The position numbers were made by a program, and so were the translations under genes. Shown piece by piece: positions 27,446 through 39,418 of a stretch of 64,000 bases of DNA (positions within the stretch are counted from its first letter, which is position 1; each line of letters begins with the position of its first letter). The notes beneath the pieces are model-generated. The model saw only the letters and a program-made list of their open reading frames with translations, was not told the DNA's origin and did no database searches. The stretch spans positions 5,828,001 to 5,892,000 of the forward strand of contig CM034127.1 in the NCBI GenBank assembly GCA_019914995.1, written 5' to 3'. This DNA comes from Acanthochlamys bracteata. Lineage: Eukaryota; Streptophyta; Magnoliopsida; Pandanales; Velloziaceae.

Positions 27446-28070
27446 TTTACTATAGTAGGCAGCTAAGGATATATAACATGCGAGCTTTTAGAGGGAATGT
27501 AGTATAGGTATCCTCTCTTTCGCGCTGTGGTTTCTTCTCAATTTATATGTAAGTTACTTGGAACTGCTATGAGGTTGTTCCTCGTTTGTTTTATGCTAGC
27601 AAAGCTTTTTTTCTTTGCTTTCTAGACGATGAAAGGATAACGCTGTTAGTTGATCCACAAATGGAGGAAGTATGAGTGGCAGGTATATTCTTTTGTTCTG
27701 TCAAGAGGAGGATAAGGATTCATGTCTAGATACGACGGGAAGATCCATGGAATGTTCTGCTGCAGTACGGAATATGGTTTGTGGGTCTCTCGTGAACTGG
27801 TTCTGGACCGTGAGTGACTGCTTATATATGTAGTAGATAGTTTCTCAACTAACTAGTGCATAAACTAGTTGCCAATTCGGAATCAGTGTTCTATATCTTA
27901 TTTCATGAAATACACCGATCTTGAATGAGTTTGGTCGATAGGGTTTGGTAGAACTGAAGATGCGACTTTTATAACGAGCTAATTGAGAAACTCGATGATA
28001 TGTACCTCAAATTCAAACAAGAGTTCCAAAATAAACTTTGCACTTGAAACTTTTCTACCAATTTGGCTCG
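27446..28070 (+). other. 3' flank of the LPA1-like gene
   Basis: Mixed-composition sequence probably includes the 3' untranslated region (to roughly 27900). No other gene was recognised. Confidence 0.4.
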
Positions 28071-28303
28071 GGGCGTGTTTATTTAGACTTTAAACACAGT
28101 TTGTTCCGTCGACAATTGAGTTCCAGAGTACTTGTGTTTATTTTTACAAAAAATTTTACTCTTTTATTTTTAACAATCATATTTTAAAATTAAAAGTTAC
28201 ACTTTTAATAAAAATAAATACAAAATTAAATTTACTTATAATATTTATTTTTTATAACTTAACTTTGTTAATTCACTTTCAAAGCCTAAGTAAACATGCT
28301 TTT
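28071..28303. mobile_element. MITE-like element with GGGCGTGTTTA ends
   Basis: The left end GGGGCGTGTTTATTTAGAC and inverted right end AAAAGCATGTTTACTTAGGC are related over about 20 bases around an A/T core. The ends resemble the Tourist-like copies in the window, but no TTA duplication is visible. Confidence 0.5.
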
Positions 28304-29398
28304 TATATAGCCAACTGGGAGATTGAGAGGTAGATTTTAGTTTAAGTTCTACATAGTATACGTAAAATTACTGCAAACTAGGATGTTTTTTTTAATCCTT
28401 ATAATTGAACTTTTTTTTTTACTAAAATGTCACTTTCAAGTACAGCAAAATTACTTCTATCCTATATTTCTTATAAAAAAATTTAAAAACTAATAATATC
28501 ACTATTTGTATTGACTCATTTTTCCATAAATTTTTAATAGAAGAACACACTCTTAAGTTGAAGTCAGAGTTAACGGGAAAATGATTACGAATATTCAAAT
28601 ACCCGCAACAGAGTGGTTTTCTTGGGGGAGAATGTGGAGCCTTTCGGTGTATGATTGCACAAATTTATATGGATGTCTATACAATCGGTATTATCTGAAC
28701 TCTATATAATAAAATTGTTTATCGCGCTAATCATTATAATTACCAGAACACTGAAACTAATTATTGATCGGTAAAATTGATTTTGGAGAAGCTTAATCAC
28801 TCCGCCGCTGCCACCAACAGTTTCTTCCTAGAAAGCTTCAGCCGCTCTCTTGTTCAGGCAAGTTCGGAGAGATTCTTTACTAGTATATTATTAAGGTATT
28901 TGCCAATTTTGTTTTCTGGAAACATCAAAGTCCGAACTCAAAATTTATTGTTCTGTCTTTGTTTGCAACTTCAATAGAAGCTTCAAACTGTTCATAAAAC
29001 TTGTGTATTTTGAAGATTGTCAACACAGGCAGGTCAATGCACTTGAAACGTGAAGTTGAACTAAGGCAGTGTTTTTGTGGTGCAAAGCGCAATTTGGCCC
29101 TTAAATTTGATTGTTTGATCTAATGCTTTGGTCCCAATGCCAACACTTCTGACAGTCCATATCTTATACATGCTTTCAGTTGGGCTGTTTTTGGGATCAT
29201 AATAAAGTTCACAATCTTGTAGGAATATATCTAACAAATAGCTTTTCCAAATTTAATCTCTATCATAAGATATGAAATACTATTAATTAAAATTTTTAAA
29301 ATAATTTCAACTCAATTGGATAACTAATCAATCTTCATCTGGCCTCTTGATCTCTAGACTCGATTGGTTCCATGATCTCATGAGATAGGAGAAAGTTA
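28304..29398. other. spacer upstream of the sigma factor pseudogene
   Basis: Mostly A/T-rich. A less AT-rich patch at about 28777-28980 is open on the + strand and contains AAATNSFFLESFSRSLVQ; I could not assign it. It might be an old 5' exon of the sigma factor locus, but nothing in it matches the family. Confidence 0.3.
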
Positions 29399-30431
29399 AA
29401 GAGAGGCCTTTCATGGAATTTATCTAAGAACCAACTTTAGCTAGATGGCTCAAGCAGTTGGAACGGATTGCCAAAGTTTTCAGGCAAAGGTCCATTCTGG
29501 TAAACAGAGCCGAAATAAGCTAGTTTGTGCAAATTTCTGTCTGGTTTTTCATTTAGCAAAACTATGAAGGAAAGGGTATCCACCTTCAAGAGTTGATGCA
29601 GTTTGGCGCATTCAGATGTTATACTGTTGAACTCGTCTTGTGATTACTAGATATGTCAGGGGAGTTGCTTCTTGTCTAAATATGTAGCTGTTGGTGGGTC
29701 TTACTCTTCCTTAAAAAAGGTTCTTATTGTTTTGAAGACTTTGTTGAAGAGTTTTTTTCAATGTATTGGGATATGATTTCACCCCATTGCATTTTTATGC
29801 ATGGATTCATTGTCCCTTAGGAGAAACATATGCATTGATGTAACAAGCAGATAGCTTCCTCTTTTGTCATACTGGATAGTAAATACATGTAATTTGGCTC
29901 ATGTAAGAACCTATCTTGTTTTAGCAACACCTTGCACTGATGGAGATTTGGTTATATCACGTTGATTCTATATTAACTTTAAATCTAATGAAACATGACT
30001 AATTACACTAAGCTGCATTTTGAATCTGTCCAACTTTACACTTTTTCTTTTGTTCTGTTGCCAACACTCTGATTATGCTTTCAAGGATTCTGCACTCAGG
30101 TTGCGGGAAGGAAGCTTGGGACTGATGAGGAACTTGGAAAAATTCAAGCCTAAAGCTAGATGCAGATTTCCGTCATATGCCTACCGGTGGATGAGACAAT
30201 CAGTCATATGCCTACGTTTCAGAATTCTAGCACAGTACGATTGCCTGTAAGTACACCGCTATGCTTTTATTGTTTAGTCATACCTCTTTTTGATATCCCA
30301 ATATTGCTTAAAATTGACCCACTTGTTCTAGCTGTTTATCATTTTTCATGAGAAGTATTTATGCATAGATGAAGATCTTTGTATTGTTATGAGCATATCA
30401 GTAAGTTGACTTTCTTACTGAAAGTGCATAC

Positions 30432-30593
30432 CTTTGCAATGTAGTTCATGCTAAATCTTTGTCCTAATGATTTAAGTCCCAAGAAACAAGGCAAAGCTTC
30501 ACTATTACAGATCTTTGCAATGTAGTTCATGCTAAATCTTTATCCTAATGATTTAAGTCCCAAGAAACAAGGCAAAGCTTCACTATTACAGAT
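30432..30593 (+). repeat. near-identical 81-bp tandem duplication
   Basis: The unit at 30432-30512 is repeated directly at 30513-30593 with one visible substitution (TTTGTCC against TTTATCC). It lies in the intron between sigma blocks B and C. The high identity implies a recent event. Confidence 0.93.
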
Positions 30594-30852
30594 CCTTGAA
30601 TTAAACATTTTATTTTAATCCCGTTACTATTCCATGAAATGAGGTCCAAATAGTAACTCTGAAACCTTCATGTACTTTGTATGGTAAGTTGCCCCAAGTT
30701 AAGAGTTAAAATGATAACAAAGGCCTTACCTTCTTAACTGAATTATGAACAGCCTCTATAACAAACAAAGTAAGTTTCATGAAGGTTTGCCATTTTTTTT
30801 ATTTTTGTCCAAATATTTTCATTAAATGCTGCATTAAAAGATCATCCTGGTT

Positions 30853-31369
30853 CAGTGAGAAAATATATGATCCAGGCCGGTCCACTGCTTGACCAAACAG
30901 TCTGGAATTCGTCTCATTCAATCCATGAACAGTAATAAGATCGGACCGATCTAGTCTGGTCCATCAGGTAGTATGGGATCGACATTATTGGCACTTTGGA
31001 CGGTCACTTTTCATGATGACCAGTCACTGTGCATGTTGACCAATCAATATTGACAGATCAACGATGATTTTGACTTAGTCAGTATTGACCTTTGATATGT
31101 CAACTTATAGTTAAAATTTTTTAAACAATACAAAAATATTTATTATCATAATAATAATTTTTTATAATAATTTTTAATTTATATTATCTATTTATTATAT
31201 AAATAAAAAAATAAAATGAATAAACAGATAAGATCTGATAATTCAAAATATAACTGGGCCTGTCCGACCTAGGTGTGGGAACCGAGCTAGGTCGGCCTTG
31301 CCCGGGTAACTGACTTGGCCCTGTCTAGTCCGACTGGATTGGACCGGTTCGTCTATATTTACACCTATA
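30853..31369. mobile_element. hAT-like MITE, about 0.5 kb
   Basis: The left end AGTGAGAAAATATATGATCC with GGCCGGTCCA matches the inverted right end AGGTGTAAATATAGACG with AACCGGTCCA. The interior is rich in GGTC/GACC words then A/T tracts. It lies inside the sigma factor pseudogene. No clear target duplication was found. Confidence 0.55.
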
Positions 31370-32002
31370 TCTGCAGGATATTATAAAATTGTTAAGTTGG
31401 TGTGCTGAATTTTTGCTCTAGATTGAAGAGTGGCTTTCTATTGAAGAGGTTGCTGGGGCAGATCATTCCCTGATAGTCTAAGGACCGAAACAGTTTATAA
31501 ATGATCAAATAACAATCAAATTCGCATTAAAAGCTTAGAACCATGCTGAATGTTAATCTATTCACAGTCATCTATGGATCAGAGGCAGTTTTTCTAAGTA
31601 TACAAATGTAAATGATTTTACACTCATGGGGAAAGTACCAATATACACGACCGGGGGTGATTGTTGAAGCAATAATAACTTTTTCTGTTTAGACTATCCT
31701 GCCATAATTACTTGGAGAGTAGTGTACATATTTTTTTGGCTCTGTCTAAGGCTCATTGCTTTCAGTAAGTTTCTTACACTTATGTCTCATGTCTTTGCAG
31801 AATAATGTATTGCTCTTCTAAAAAGATAAAGAAGGCAAGTGGATCATACACATGACAAGGCTGTATACCAACAAAGGAAGGACTTGCGAATCTGTTGGCA
31901 TAATAGTTCAGACTTCAGAGGCTGGAGAGTTTGCTACAGACATCAAGAAATCCCGTATCAATCCAGAATCACACTTGGGTAGATAAGGATGTGACAATTC
32001 AG

Positions 32003-32385
32003 GTAATATTCTTTTTGACTTTGTTATGGATGATACAGCTATTGATCCATGCTTTGGTTCGTGAGACCACAACCACCAACTTTAGCCAGCTTCCTTGCAT
32101 TATAGTGAAAAACATGAAAGAACCAATATTCCTAATTAGAATACTTATGCTGTGGTGGTATATTCCTTCTCTTTCGTTTGCTCAAATCATAGTGGTATGT
32201 TTTCAGTGGCACTTAGAAAGTCCTTGCCATCCATTTATAGTAATTCCAGTTTCTCATAGTCTACAAGGTTGGGAGCTCCTTCATTTTCCAGCCTTTATGT
32301 AATTCCCTCTTGCATCAGAGATTGTAAACCACGCAGGATCAACTAGCTTAACTTTCTTGATCTAAAAAAGAATAAAAGTTATATA

Positions 32386-32427
<42 letters not shown>

Positions 32428-33048
32428 CTATATTTTTAAAGTTTTAGAAAGTTTTAAATATTATAAAAAGTTTATTGAAAGATAAAAAAGTTTAAATAGA
32501 TGAAAAGCAGTGAAATGCACTGCCAATAGCCAAAGTCAACTTTTCAAGTTACTCTCTTGTTACACTTTAGCACTCAACAAGATCAATATCTCTATGTAAA
32601 TAGTTTTGTATAAACTCATTCCATGATTAATTGAAGAAATATTTGTCATAGACTTTCAGAATATGTATATGAGATTGTTAACTTTGAGTGAATGAAGTCG
32701 GAACTTGCTTTGTCACCATTTTGTACCTCTACATTGCCAACTTTTATGCCTCTTGTACATCGAAATCTTATTTGTTAATATGTTTATTAGGTAAATCTGC
32801 ATAATCAACTAAACCTTTTTGCCTATATGTACAACTATTTCTCGTCAAAAATAAAAATTCATTAATTTTTTAAGAGTTACAATCACCAAGGCAAAATGTT
32901 TCGCCAAGCCTATTTGCCTGTTCTCTCCATATGACGAACCTACTACAGTCTTCCCATCTCTCCAGCTGCACAATAATATCTCACTTATAAACAAGTTATT
33001 TCAATCAGGGCTTAGGCAAGATATATCACCAAGTGCAACAAGACTTAG
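32003..33048. other. spacer after the sigma pseudogene
   Basis: It includes a (TA)n microsatellite at 32378-32420 and otherwise unassigned sequence. I looked for sigma region 4 here and did not find it. Confidence 0.4.
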
Positions 33049-33284
33049 GAGATGTTTAGGAGTGCTTAATATAAGGAGCTTTTTTGAAATAAAACTTATT
33101 TTGAAACTTTTTGGAAAATAAGTTTGACTTTCTTTATCTTAAAAAAATAATAATAATCATGCATATAAAGATTATACGATATACAATTCACATGTTCTTT
33201 ACAAATTTTAGTTTTTTTAAAATAAAATGTTTATTTTAAAATGTCAAAATTTTTTGAAATGAAAAGCACTTCCTAACACCCTCT
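33049..33284. mobile_element. MITE-like element with AGTGCTT ends
   Basis: GAGATGTTTAGGAGTGCTTA on the left faces, inverted, GAGGGTGTTAGGAAGTGCTT on the right. These are related inverted ends around an A/T core. The GTGTTtGGgAGTGCTT type end is common in plant hAT-like MITEs. Target duplication not resolved. Confidence 0.6.
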
Positions 33285-34168
33285 CAATCAAGATTCAATA
33301 TGAGAGTTTCAATCTTAGGTTTAGTACAAGATCATCTCCCGGTGAATCTTAATTTGAATGCAATTAAGGAGAGTAGATCAAATGAAAACTGCTCAGAGTG
33401 TTGGTTCCCAGGATATTCCAAAGCTTAGTGTGGTGAGTGTTTATGCTTCTTGCTGAGGTGCCTATCTTTCTTTCTACTTCTCTTTTTGTGTTCTTCTCTC
33501 TCATGCTTATATTATTTCCATTGTTGCGGCTATTAAACTTCGAAACTCAAAAGCTTGAAGTCTTACCATTTGTATCTCCACTCTACTACAGTGTCTTGTC
33601 GAGTCGATCGGAGCGTACCCGCACTTGCCTGCATCTCATCATCGAGTTTCAATTTATTCATTGCAAGTTGTCTTTGTGAATACTTTGGTAGGTCTTCCAC
33701 TAGCCTATATTGTAGCATTTTATTCTTTTTAACTGAGCTGCAATCTGATTTACCAGTGGCATTAAATGCAACCCTCGATAATTTGAATTTCCACTCACTC
33801 GTGTGTCCACTAGTCTAGTTGTAAAATTTTCTTCTCTAGTGTGGCCTCTGATAACTCAAGTTGAATTTCTAGTACGATGCTGAACTGGATTTGAATTGTT
33901 TACTCTAAAAATTATTGATTGGTTTGATGTTCTTTTCATCGTCTTGTAATGCTTCTGTGTAGCTTTAGGTCAGTTAGGTCTTACTATCAGCTTCAACAGT
34001 TGAACTAGTTCTTGAGTGGCGTATGCTTACGAATTAGATTAAGAGTTGTTTTCTATTATCTTTATATGTTGTTGTGATGACCTGATCTTCAATTCATTTT
34101 CTGTAACATTCTTGACGCTTCTGAGATGTCTTTTTTCAGCTGGAGAAGTACATCATGTAGCTGAATGC
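33285..34168 (+). other. spacer with one exon-like start
   Basis: At 33382 an ATG opens MKTAQSVGSQDIPKLSV followed by a donor-like GTGAGTG near 33433. No downstream partner or family was recognised, so no gene is claimed. The rest holds only short open frames. Confidence 0.2.
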
Positions 34169-34171
34169 TTA

Positions 34172-34432
34172 GGGCGTGTTTACCAACACCCCTTAACTTC
34201 ACTTCCCTTAAATTCAAATTTTACATAAATATATATATAAATTAAAATAAATTTTTTTATCAATAAAATTTTTTTTAAAATTCAAATTTAAAACTTACTA
34301 AAAATATATAATTAATATAAAATTTTATTTTTTATTAAATATTTTTAATTTTTAATTTTTTATTTTAAATTTATTTTCTAAAAACTCTACTTTACCCAAA
34401 ATTCTACTTCCTACTCCTTGGTAAACACGCCC
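34172..34432. mobile_element. Tourist-like MITE with perfect 15-bp inverted ends
   Basis: The element starts GGGCGTGTTTACCAA and ends TTGGTAAACACGCCC, a perfect 15-bp inverted repeat, flanked by TTA on both sides (34169-34171 and 34433-34435). Size is 261 bp with an A/T core. This is the best preserved of the Tourist-like copies here, so probably the youngest. Confidence 0.9.
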
Positions 34433-34435
34433 TTA

Positions 34436-36690
34436 GTGTTGGTAGATTATTGTAACTCAGTATAAAGTAATGTTGTATGATTGCAATTAAGCAGTGGATG
34501 GTGTATGAATACTTCGTTGTAGCTTGATCAGGGAACTCCTCTAGGAAAAAAATAAAAATCTAAATGTTGAATTAGTTTCTGATTTTCCAGTGATCTTGGT
34601 TCTATCAGCTCCCATGACATTCAAACTTCGATCTCATGAGATCGTTTGTTGTGAAATTGATTCTCCATTATTGTGGATGTATTGCTAATATATTGCTCAA
34701 GTTCTGATACAGCCATAAATCCAATTGGAGTCTTATTGACTAATTAGTCCGGTAGCAATGAGGGCAGCAATTAGGTAGTTACTGTTTCGTATCGGGTCCT
34801 CAGTTCTTTAGTGCTCTGTTTTCTTGCTTAAACAAATATGTACTCTGTTTTCATATTTGTGCAATTTTCACTTATGCTCGATAAAGAATGTCTGTACACG
34901 CAGTTGGCTATTCTGCAATTATTTGTATGTAAAACATTTTCTTGTAGCATAGCTGATTGTTTATTTGCTATTTGTAAAATGATCCTACTTTTTATGATTT
35001 TTTGTATAACTTGATTAAAAAGTTAGCCATCCTTATTTAATTATAATGTTCAATTTTTATTATTATCAAAAATAATTTTGCAGATTCCAACGTCTTTGTT
35101 TCTAGCGAAAAAAAGTTAGCTGTTGAAGTTTGCACGCAAAACTGCCTATAAATTGTCAAACAGATGAATTCCTGTATTGTTTGAAGGTGTGAGCTTAAGG
35201 TGCTTTCTTTTGCGCACACCGAAATTATTTTTTTTTTGACTAAATAGTCACTTTTAATTTATTTTTTATTACAAAAAGAACACAAAATCATTTCAACTTA
35301 TTTTTCTATATAAAAAAAAATATATTATTTTTAGCAATACTATTTCTAACAACTCATTTTTAAAAATTTATTTTTAAAAAAATTATTTTTAAAATAAAAA
35401 AATGCACTCTTAGTGTATGGGCCGCGAAGATTGGGCCGAATGACTCTGATTTTAACCAAAATGGCCATGAAGGACCATCCAAGTAAGCCATCTATGGAAT
35501 GAGTATCGGAGAAATTAATAGAACATTTAGATATTTTAGGAGAAGTCTTTAGAAAAACCTTCTCAACTGTTAGATTAGAATGATCACCACCGTCAATTAG
35601 AGAGGTGGTATACTATAAATAGAAGATGACATCCCTTGCTTTTGTAAAAAATATATATACTTAATAATTAATATTAGTTTATAAATATATTTTTAAGCTA
35701 ATATTAAAGATACATACATAATTATTTACTATATAATATAATTAATTATACTTTAAAAATAATATTAAATATTTTAAAATTAACGATTAGTTTGTAAATA
35801 TGTTCTTAAAGTTAATTTTAAAAATATAAATGTATTATTATTACTTACTTAACGACTAATTAATTATATTTTAAAAGAATATTAATATTGTAAAATTAAA
35901 AATTAGTTTTGAGTAGATGAATAGGTTATTACTTATGGACTTGCTTTCAACATTTGTAAGTCTTAAAATTGATTCATCAGATTGCTATGCATGCTTGCTT
36001 GTGTGTGACTTGCATTTATTCAAAAAATTAAGTCCTGAAATGTGTCATCTGTGAGTAAAATGGGTAACATTCTTCAATTACTTTCACTTTAAAGTCACAA
36101 AAGCAAACATAAATGCAAGCATGGAGACGCGACATATACCACACAAGGGATAAGTGCTAGTTACAAGAAAGCATAAGGCAAAACTACAACAGGTAAACTT
36201 ATAACTGGAAAACAAAAACGAAGTTTCTGAGTTCCAATCCAATATGCTATTAGCTTACATCTAGAAAGATTAGCCTTGAGAAAAGTAGTGAAATCAATAA
36301 CAGAAATTTAAAAAGATCAGAATCATTAGCTTGACTGAGTTCTAGAAACATAGTTTCCAAACATCTCATTGACAATGCAATGGGGATGAAGTCGTCAGAG
36401 AGCTCTACTGATATGGTCAAGTACATGAACCATATGCCAAGCATCCAACTAAAACATGCTAGATATACACATTAATGATTCATTTAACAGCATTTCTTAC
36501 AGCACAGCAGGAAGCATGGCTGTCTAGTAACAAGGCTGAACTGCTGCAAGCCAAAGGTTCCTCAATGTCAAACTGCCATAAGCTTGCCAAGCATGATATG
36601 CATTCGAGCATTCGCTGTCATGGACAGAATAAAAGCTTCCATCTATACCAACAGAGATGCAAGCATTGATGACTGTATGGAACAAGGTAG
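34436..36690. other. spacer
   Basis: Mixed sequence to 35220, A/T tracts with a possible old MITE at about 35225-35415, then A/T-rich sequence to 35930 with repeated ATTAATTATA words and moderately balanced sequence after. No gene was recognised; the last part may be the 3' region of the minus-strand unit described next. Confidence 0.35.
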
Positions 36691-38395
36691 TTAGCGGGAG
36701 AAGAAAGACCAAGCTTTTATGAAATCAAGAGACTCTACAGCAGATTTAGGAAAAGGACTGTTGCCTTCAGGAACCCACAAGCCACCATTATGAGGAAGTA
36801 TTATTTGTTGGCCTGAATGCTGTGCATCTCTACTGGTTTCTTGTGCTGATACTTCTTTCTTTCTCTTGACAAACTTAAAGAATTCAACAACTTGACGAGC
36901 ATACCTAGAAGAAAACTTTGCACGCTTAACCAAAAGATAAATAAAAAATAAAAGAAAAACTTCTATATGCTAGACTACCTAAATGAATAAAAAAAATAGA
37001 AAAATCATCATTCAGCACTATACCATAGTTTGTATATATCCCTCCTATGGTTTTGCAATATGGAAAAGCATTTTCAAAATCAACCACATCAGTAAGAAAA
37101 GGAAGTAGAAGAATAATCCCTTCAACAGCCAAGCCAACATATCACATATGCATAAGAACATAAGAAGGTGCTATGCTACTTGACCTCTTCTAAGCATTAG
37201 CCTACTTTTTGCACTTTTTTTACTGCTTGACCCCTTCTAGCCTACTTTTTTTTTCTGTGTTTTTCAAGAAATTAAAGAAAACAAGTTTTTCAGAATTGGA
37301 AAATCTAATGATCCAGAAGAAAAAGATGGTCCTTTGCTAAGTTTTGAGTCAAATGAGTCAAATGTTTAATTGATTAATAACAACACATTAGCATGTTACT
37401 CATTCTAGTAAACTTCAATCAAGTCAAAAGTAATGAATGCATATGCTTTAAATTAAATCAAAGGCAGAAATAAAAAAAACAGAAAAAAAAGCTACAGCAG
37501 CTTTTAATTTTAGTGATTTCTTCTGTACATACTAATTAATCTATTCCACTAACTACAACATTGTCTACTAACAAAATCTTATTTTGAGTGATTAAAAGGA
37601 AGCTCCATTAAATAACGGCAATACAATGCAAAAGGACCAAAAGTCCACCTAGCAGCAAGTTTCTAAGGCACAGATATCACTTGTACTCATCAGAAAGTAA
37701 ATCTCATCATATAAATCAGAAATATCTAAAATCATGAATGCAGCATTAGCTATTCTAAGGCACAATTTACATTCACTCACAAGTCATAAGAAGCATTAAA
37801 GCTCAACAGGTAGTAACACAGAAAAATACAGTTCTAATTCGACATTTTTAACAAGTAACAAATATTTTGCAGTTCTTCGCTTACAGAAAGAAAATGGCAC
37901 TAGATAACACCTATACATTACTGAACTAAGATAGAACTAGAACTAAATTAAAGACAGCCAACAAGAAACCGATTAACCAGAACCAATACCAGAACTAAAA
38001 CAAATTAAATTGAAAGAAAAACAAAAATTCCTAATCACTACGGCAGAAACAAAAATTACTTACACAAATCACTACGGCAACAAAATTTCCATGTTTCAAC
38101 ACCCAACTTCAATCCAATCGTTTCAAACAAACAGAAAGAAAAGAAAAAATTATTCAATTGAATTTTTAAAGAAGAATAAGAATCAGCGCTCACCTTTTCG
38201 CAACCGTCTCCGCGCTCGAACTTTTGGTGAAGAGAATGAGGCGAGGAAGCAGTTGTGAAGAGAAGGAGGCGAGGAAGCAATGATCGTCGGAGAACCGCCT
38301 GAACAAGAAATCGTCGGAGAAGAAAGAAGCCGAGCGGAGAAGAAAAACCCTACGAATCAGGTCTGGCGAGAGAAATGAAAAATTGCCGGATGAGT
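36691..38395 (-). other. probable minus-strand transcription unit, product unknown
   Basis: The 5' part is convincing: a TATA box (CATATATATAG, about 38404-38416, minus strand), then a CT-rich leader 38395-38194 containing AGGGTTTTT (telo-box AAACCCTA on the + strand at 38345-38352), ending in a strong donor AAAAG|GTGAGC. A candidate last exon runs from acceptor TTCTTCTAG (36905-36913) through 36904-36691 and encodes 70 residues, YARQVVEFFKFVKRKKEVSA … ESLDFIKAWSFFSR, then TAA. Middle exons could not be fixed; an open stretch near 37132-37000 contains hydrophobic residues in one frame. No family was recognised. It may be a small protein gene or a long non-coding RNA. Confidence 0.35.
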
Positions 38396-38418
38396 TTTAA
38401 TGAAAACTATATATATGT
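38343..38418 (-). promoter_or_regulatory. TATA box and telo-box of the unknown unit
   Basis: On the minus strand CATATATATAG is followed about 55 nt downstream by TAGGGTTTTT. Telo-boxes close to transcription starts are typical of plant ribosomal-protein and cell-cycle genes. Confidence 0.5.
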
Positions 38419-38717
38419 GTAATTATGTTAAATTAATATGGTCATCACAAACAGGCAAAAAAGTTGCCTGCGACTGTTTTTGGAAAAGTTACTCTGTGTA
38501 ACTTTTGCTTTTTTAACTTATAAGTTAAAAAAATAACTTATAATTTACTAATCCAAACACTCTATATTTAAGCTTTTTTTAATTTATAAGTTAAAAAAAA
38601 TCTATCCAAACAGTTTCTAACTATCAAACTCTTGTAAATAATTCAAGTATCCCAATAAAACTTTCCTTCATCCGTACACTTCTCTTTTGTTCTATTCTTT
38701 TAGTATCTATTCTTTTA

Positions 38718-39002
38718 GGGCGTATTTTTAAATAATCATAACTAAGTTTCGTGAAAGTAAAAAAAATTTTTTAAAAAATAAAGTAGAAGTAAAATTTAAT
38801 GTTTGTATTTTAATAATTTTTAGAATTGTGTTAAAAATTAAAAGAAATAATTGTATTGAAAAATATGCAAATAAAAAAATTAAAACTGAAGTTATGTATG
38901 TGAAAGCGAGTTCTGAATTTTTTGTGTAATTAAAACATATGAACTGTTCAAAATTTAAAATTTGACCGAAAAAAGTAAATTATAGGCGTTTGAAACACGC
39001 CC
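38718..39002. mobile_element. Tourist-like MITE
   Basis: The left end GGGCGTATTT and inverted right end GGGCGTGTTT differ at one base. TTA flanks both sides (38715-38717 and 39003-39005). Size is 285 bp. It is a third copy of the 9834/34172 type. Confidence 0.8.
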
Positions 39003-39418
39003 TTAAATTCTCTAAGCTAACGTAGCAATTTAGGACAAAGTTGTTTAAGTGACGCGACGAGTACTATTGAAACTCTAGTGCTGTGACATGAGGCAGCTAA
39101 GCAATTTTATCATAGTCGAAGTTTGTTAAGTGTTATTCCCTCTCCACCAATATTCAGTAATCAGACTGCAATGATCAGAATACCAGTTATAAGTACAAGT
39201 TACATGTAATATAAAAAAATACGAGTATGCAGTGGGGAATACAAATCTTCTGTAATTACACATACATTCTTCTGTAATTACCACATCCCGTATCCGTTCG
39301 ATATGCAATGGGGAATACAAATCTTCAATACCGTGGCCACTGTCCACATACTACCAATAGTGAAAAAGGTAACAAATTTTGGCTGAAAACAGCTACAAGC
39401 AAAGCTACAATTGAATGG
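39003..39418 (-). other. 3' flank of the AVT1-like gene
   Basis: The stretch contains a short direct repeat (GGGGAATACAAATCTTC at about 39234 and 39310). It probably includes the 3' untranslated region of the transporter gene. No other gene was recognised. Confidence 0.4.

Larger units (their letters stand above)
29399..32002 (+). pseudogene. plastid RNA polymerase sigma factor pseudogene, SIG6-like
   Basis: Three exon blocks match sigma-70 regions 1.2 to 3 of plant nuclear genes for chloroplast sigma factors. Block A (29399-29601) reads EPTLA, AQAVGTDCQSF, then RNKLVCANFCLVFHLAK and YEGKGIHLQELMQ. Block B (about 30100-30246) reads EGSLGLMRNLEKFKPKARCR, FPSYAYRWMRQS and, one frame over, FQNSSTVRLP, ending at a good donor CCT|GTAAGT. 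Block C (31801-32002) follows TTTGCAG and, in shifting frames, holds a PTKE block, LESLLQTSRNPVSIQNH and WVDKDVTIQ. The NLEKFKP and FQNS…RLP wording fits SIG6 better than other sigma factors. Lesions: TAA at 29425-29427, a 1-nt loss after the following Trp, a 2-nt loss in AK(Q)YEGKG, a shift before FQNS, TAA in block C. Region 4 and the N-terminus were not found. Introns remain, so it decayed in place. Confidence 0.85.

Noticed and set aside
32378..32420. Long (TA)n run as a possible regulatory hairpin.
   Set aside because: It is a plain microsatellite, common in plant spacers.
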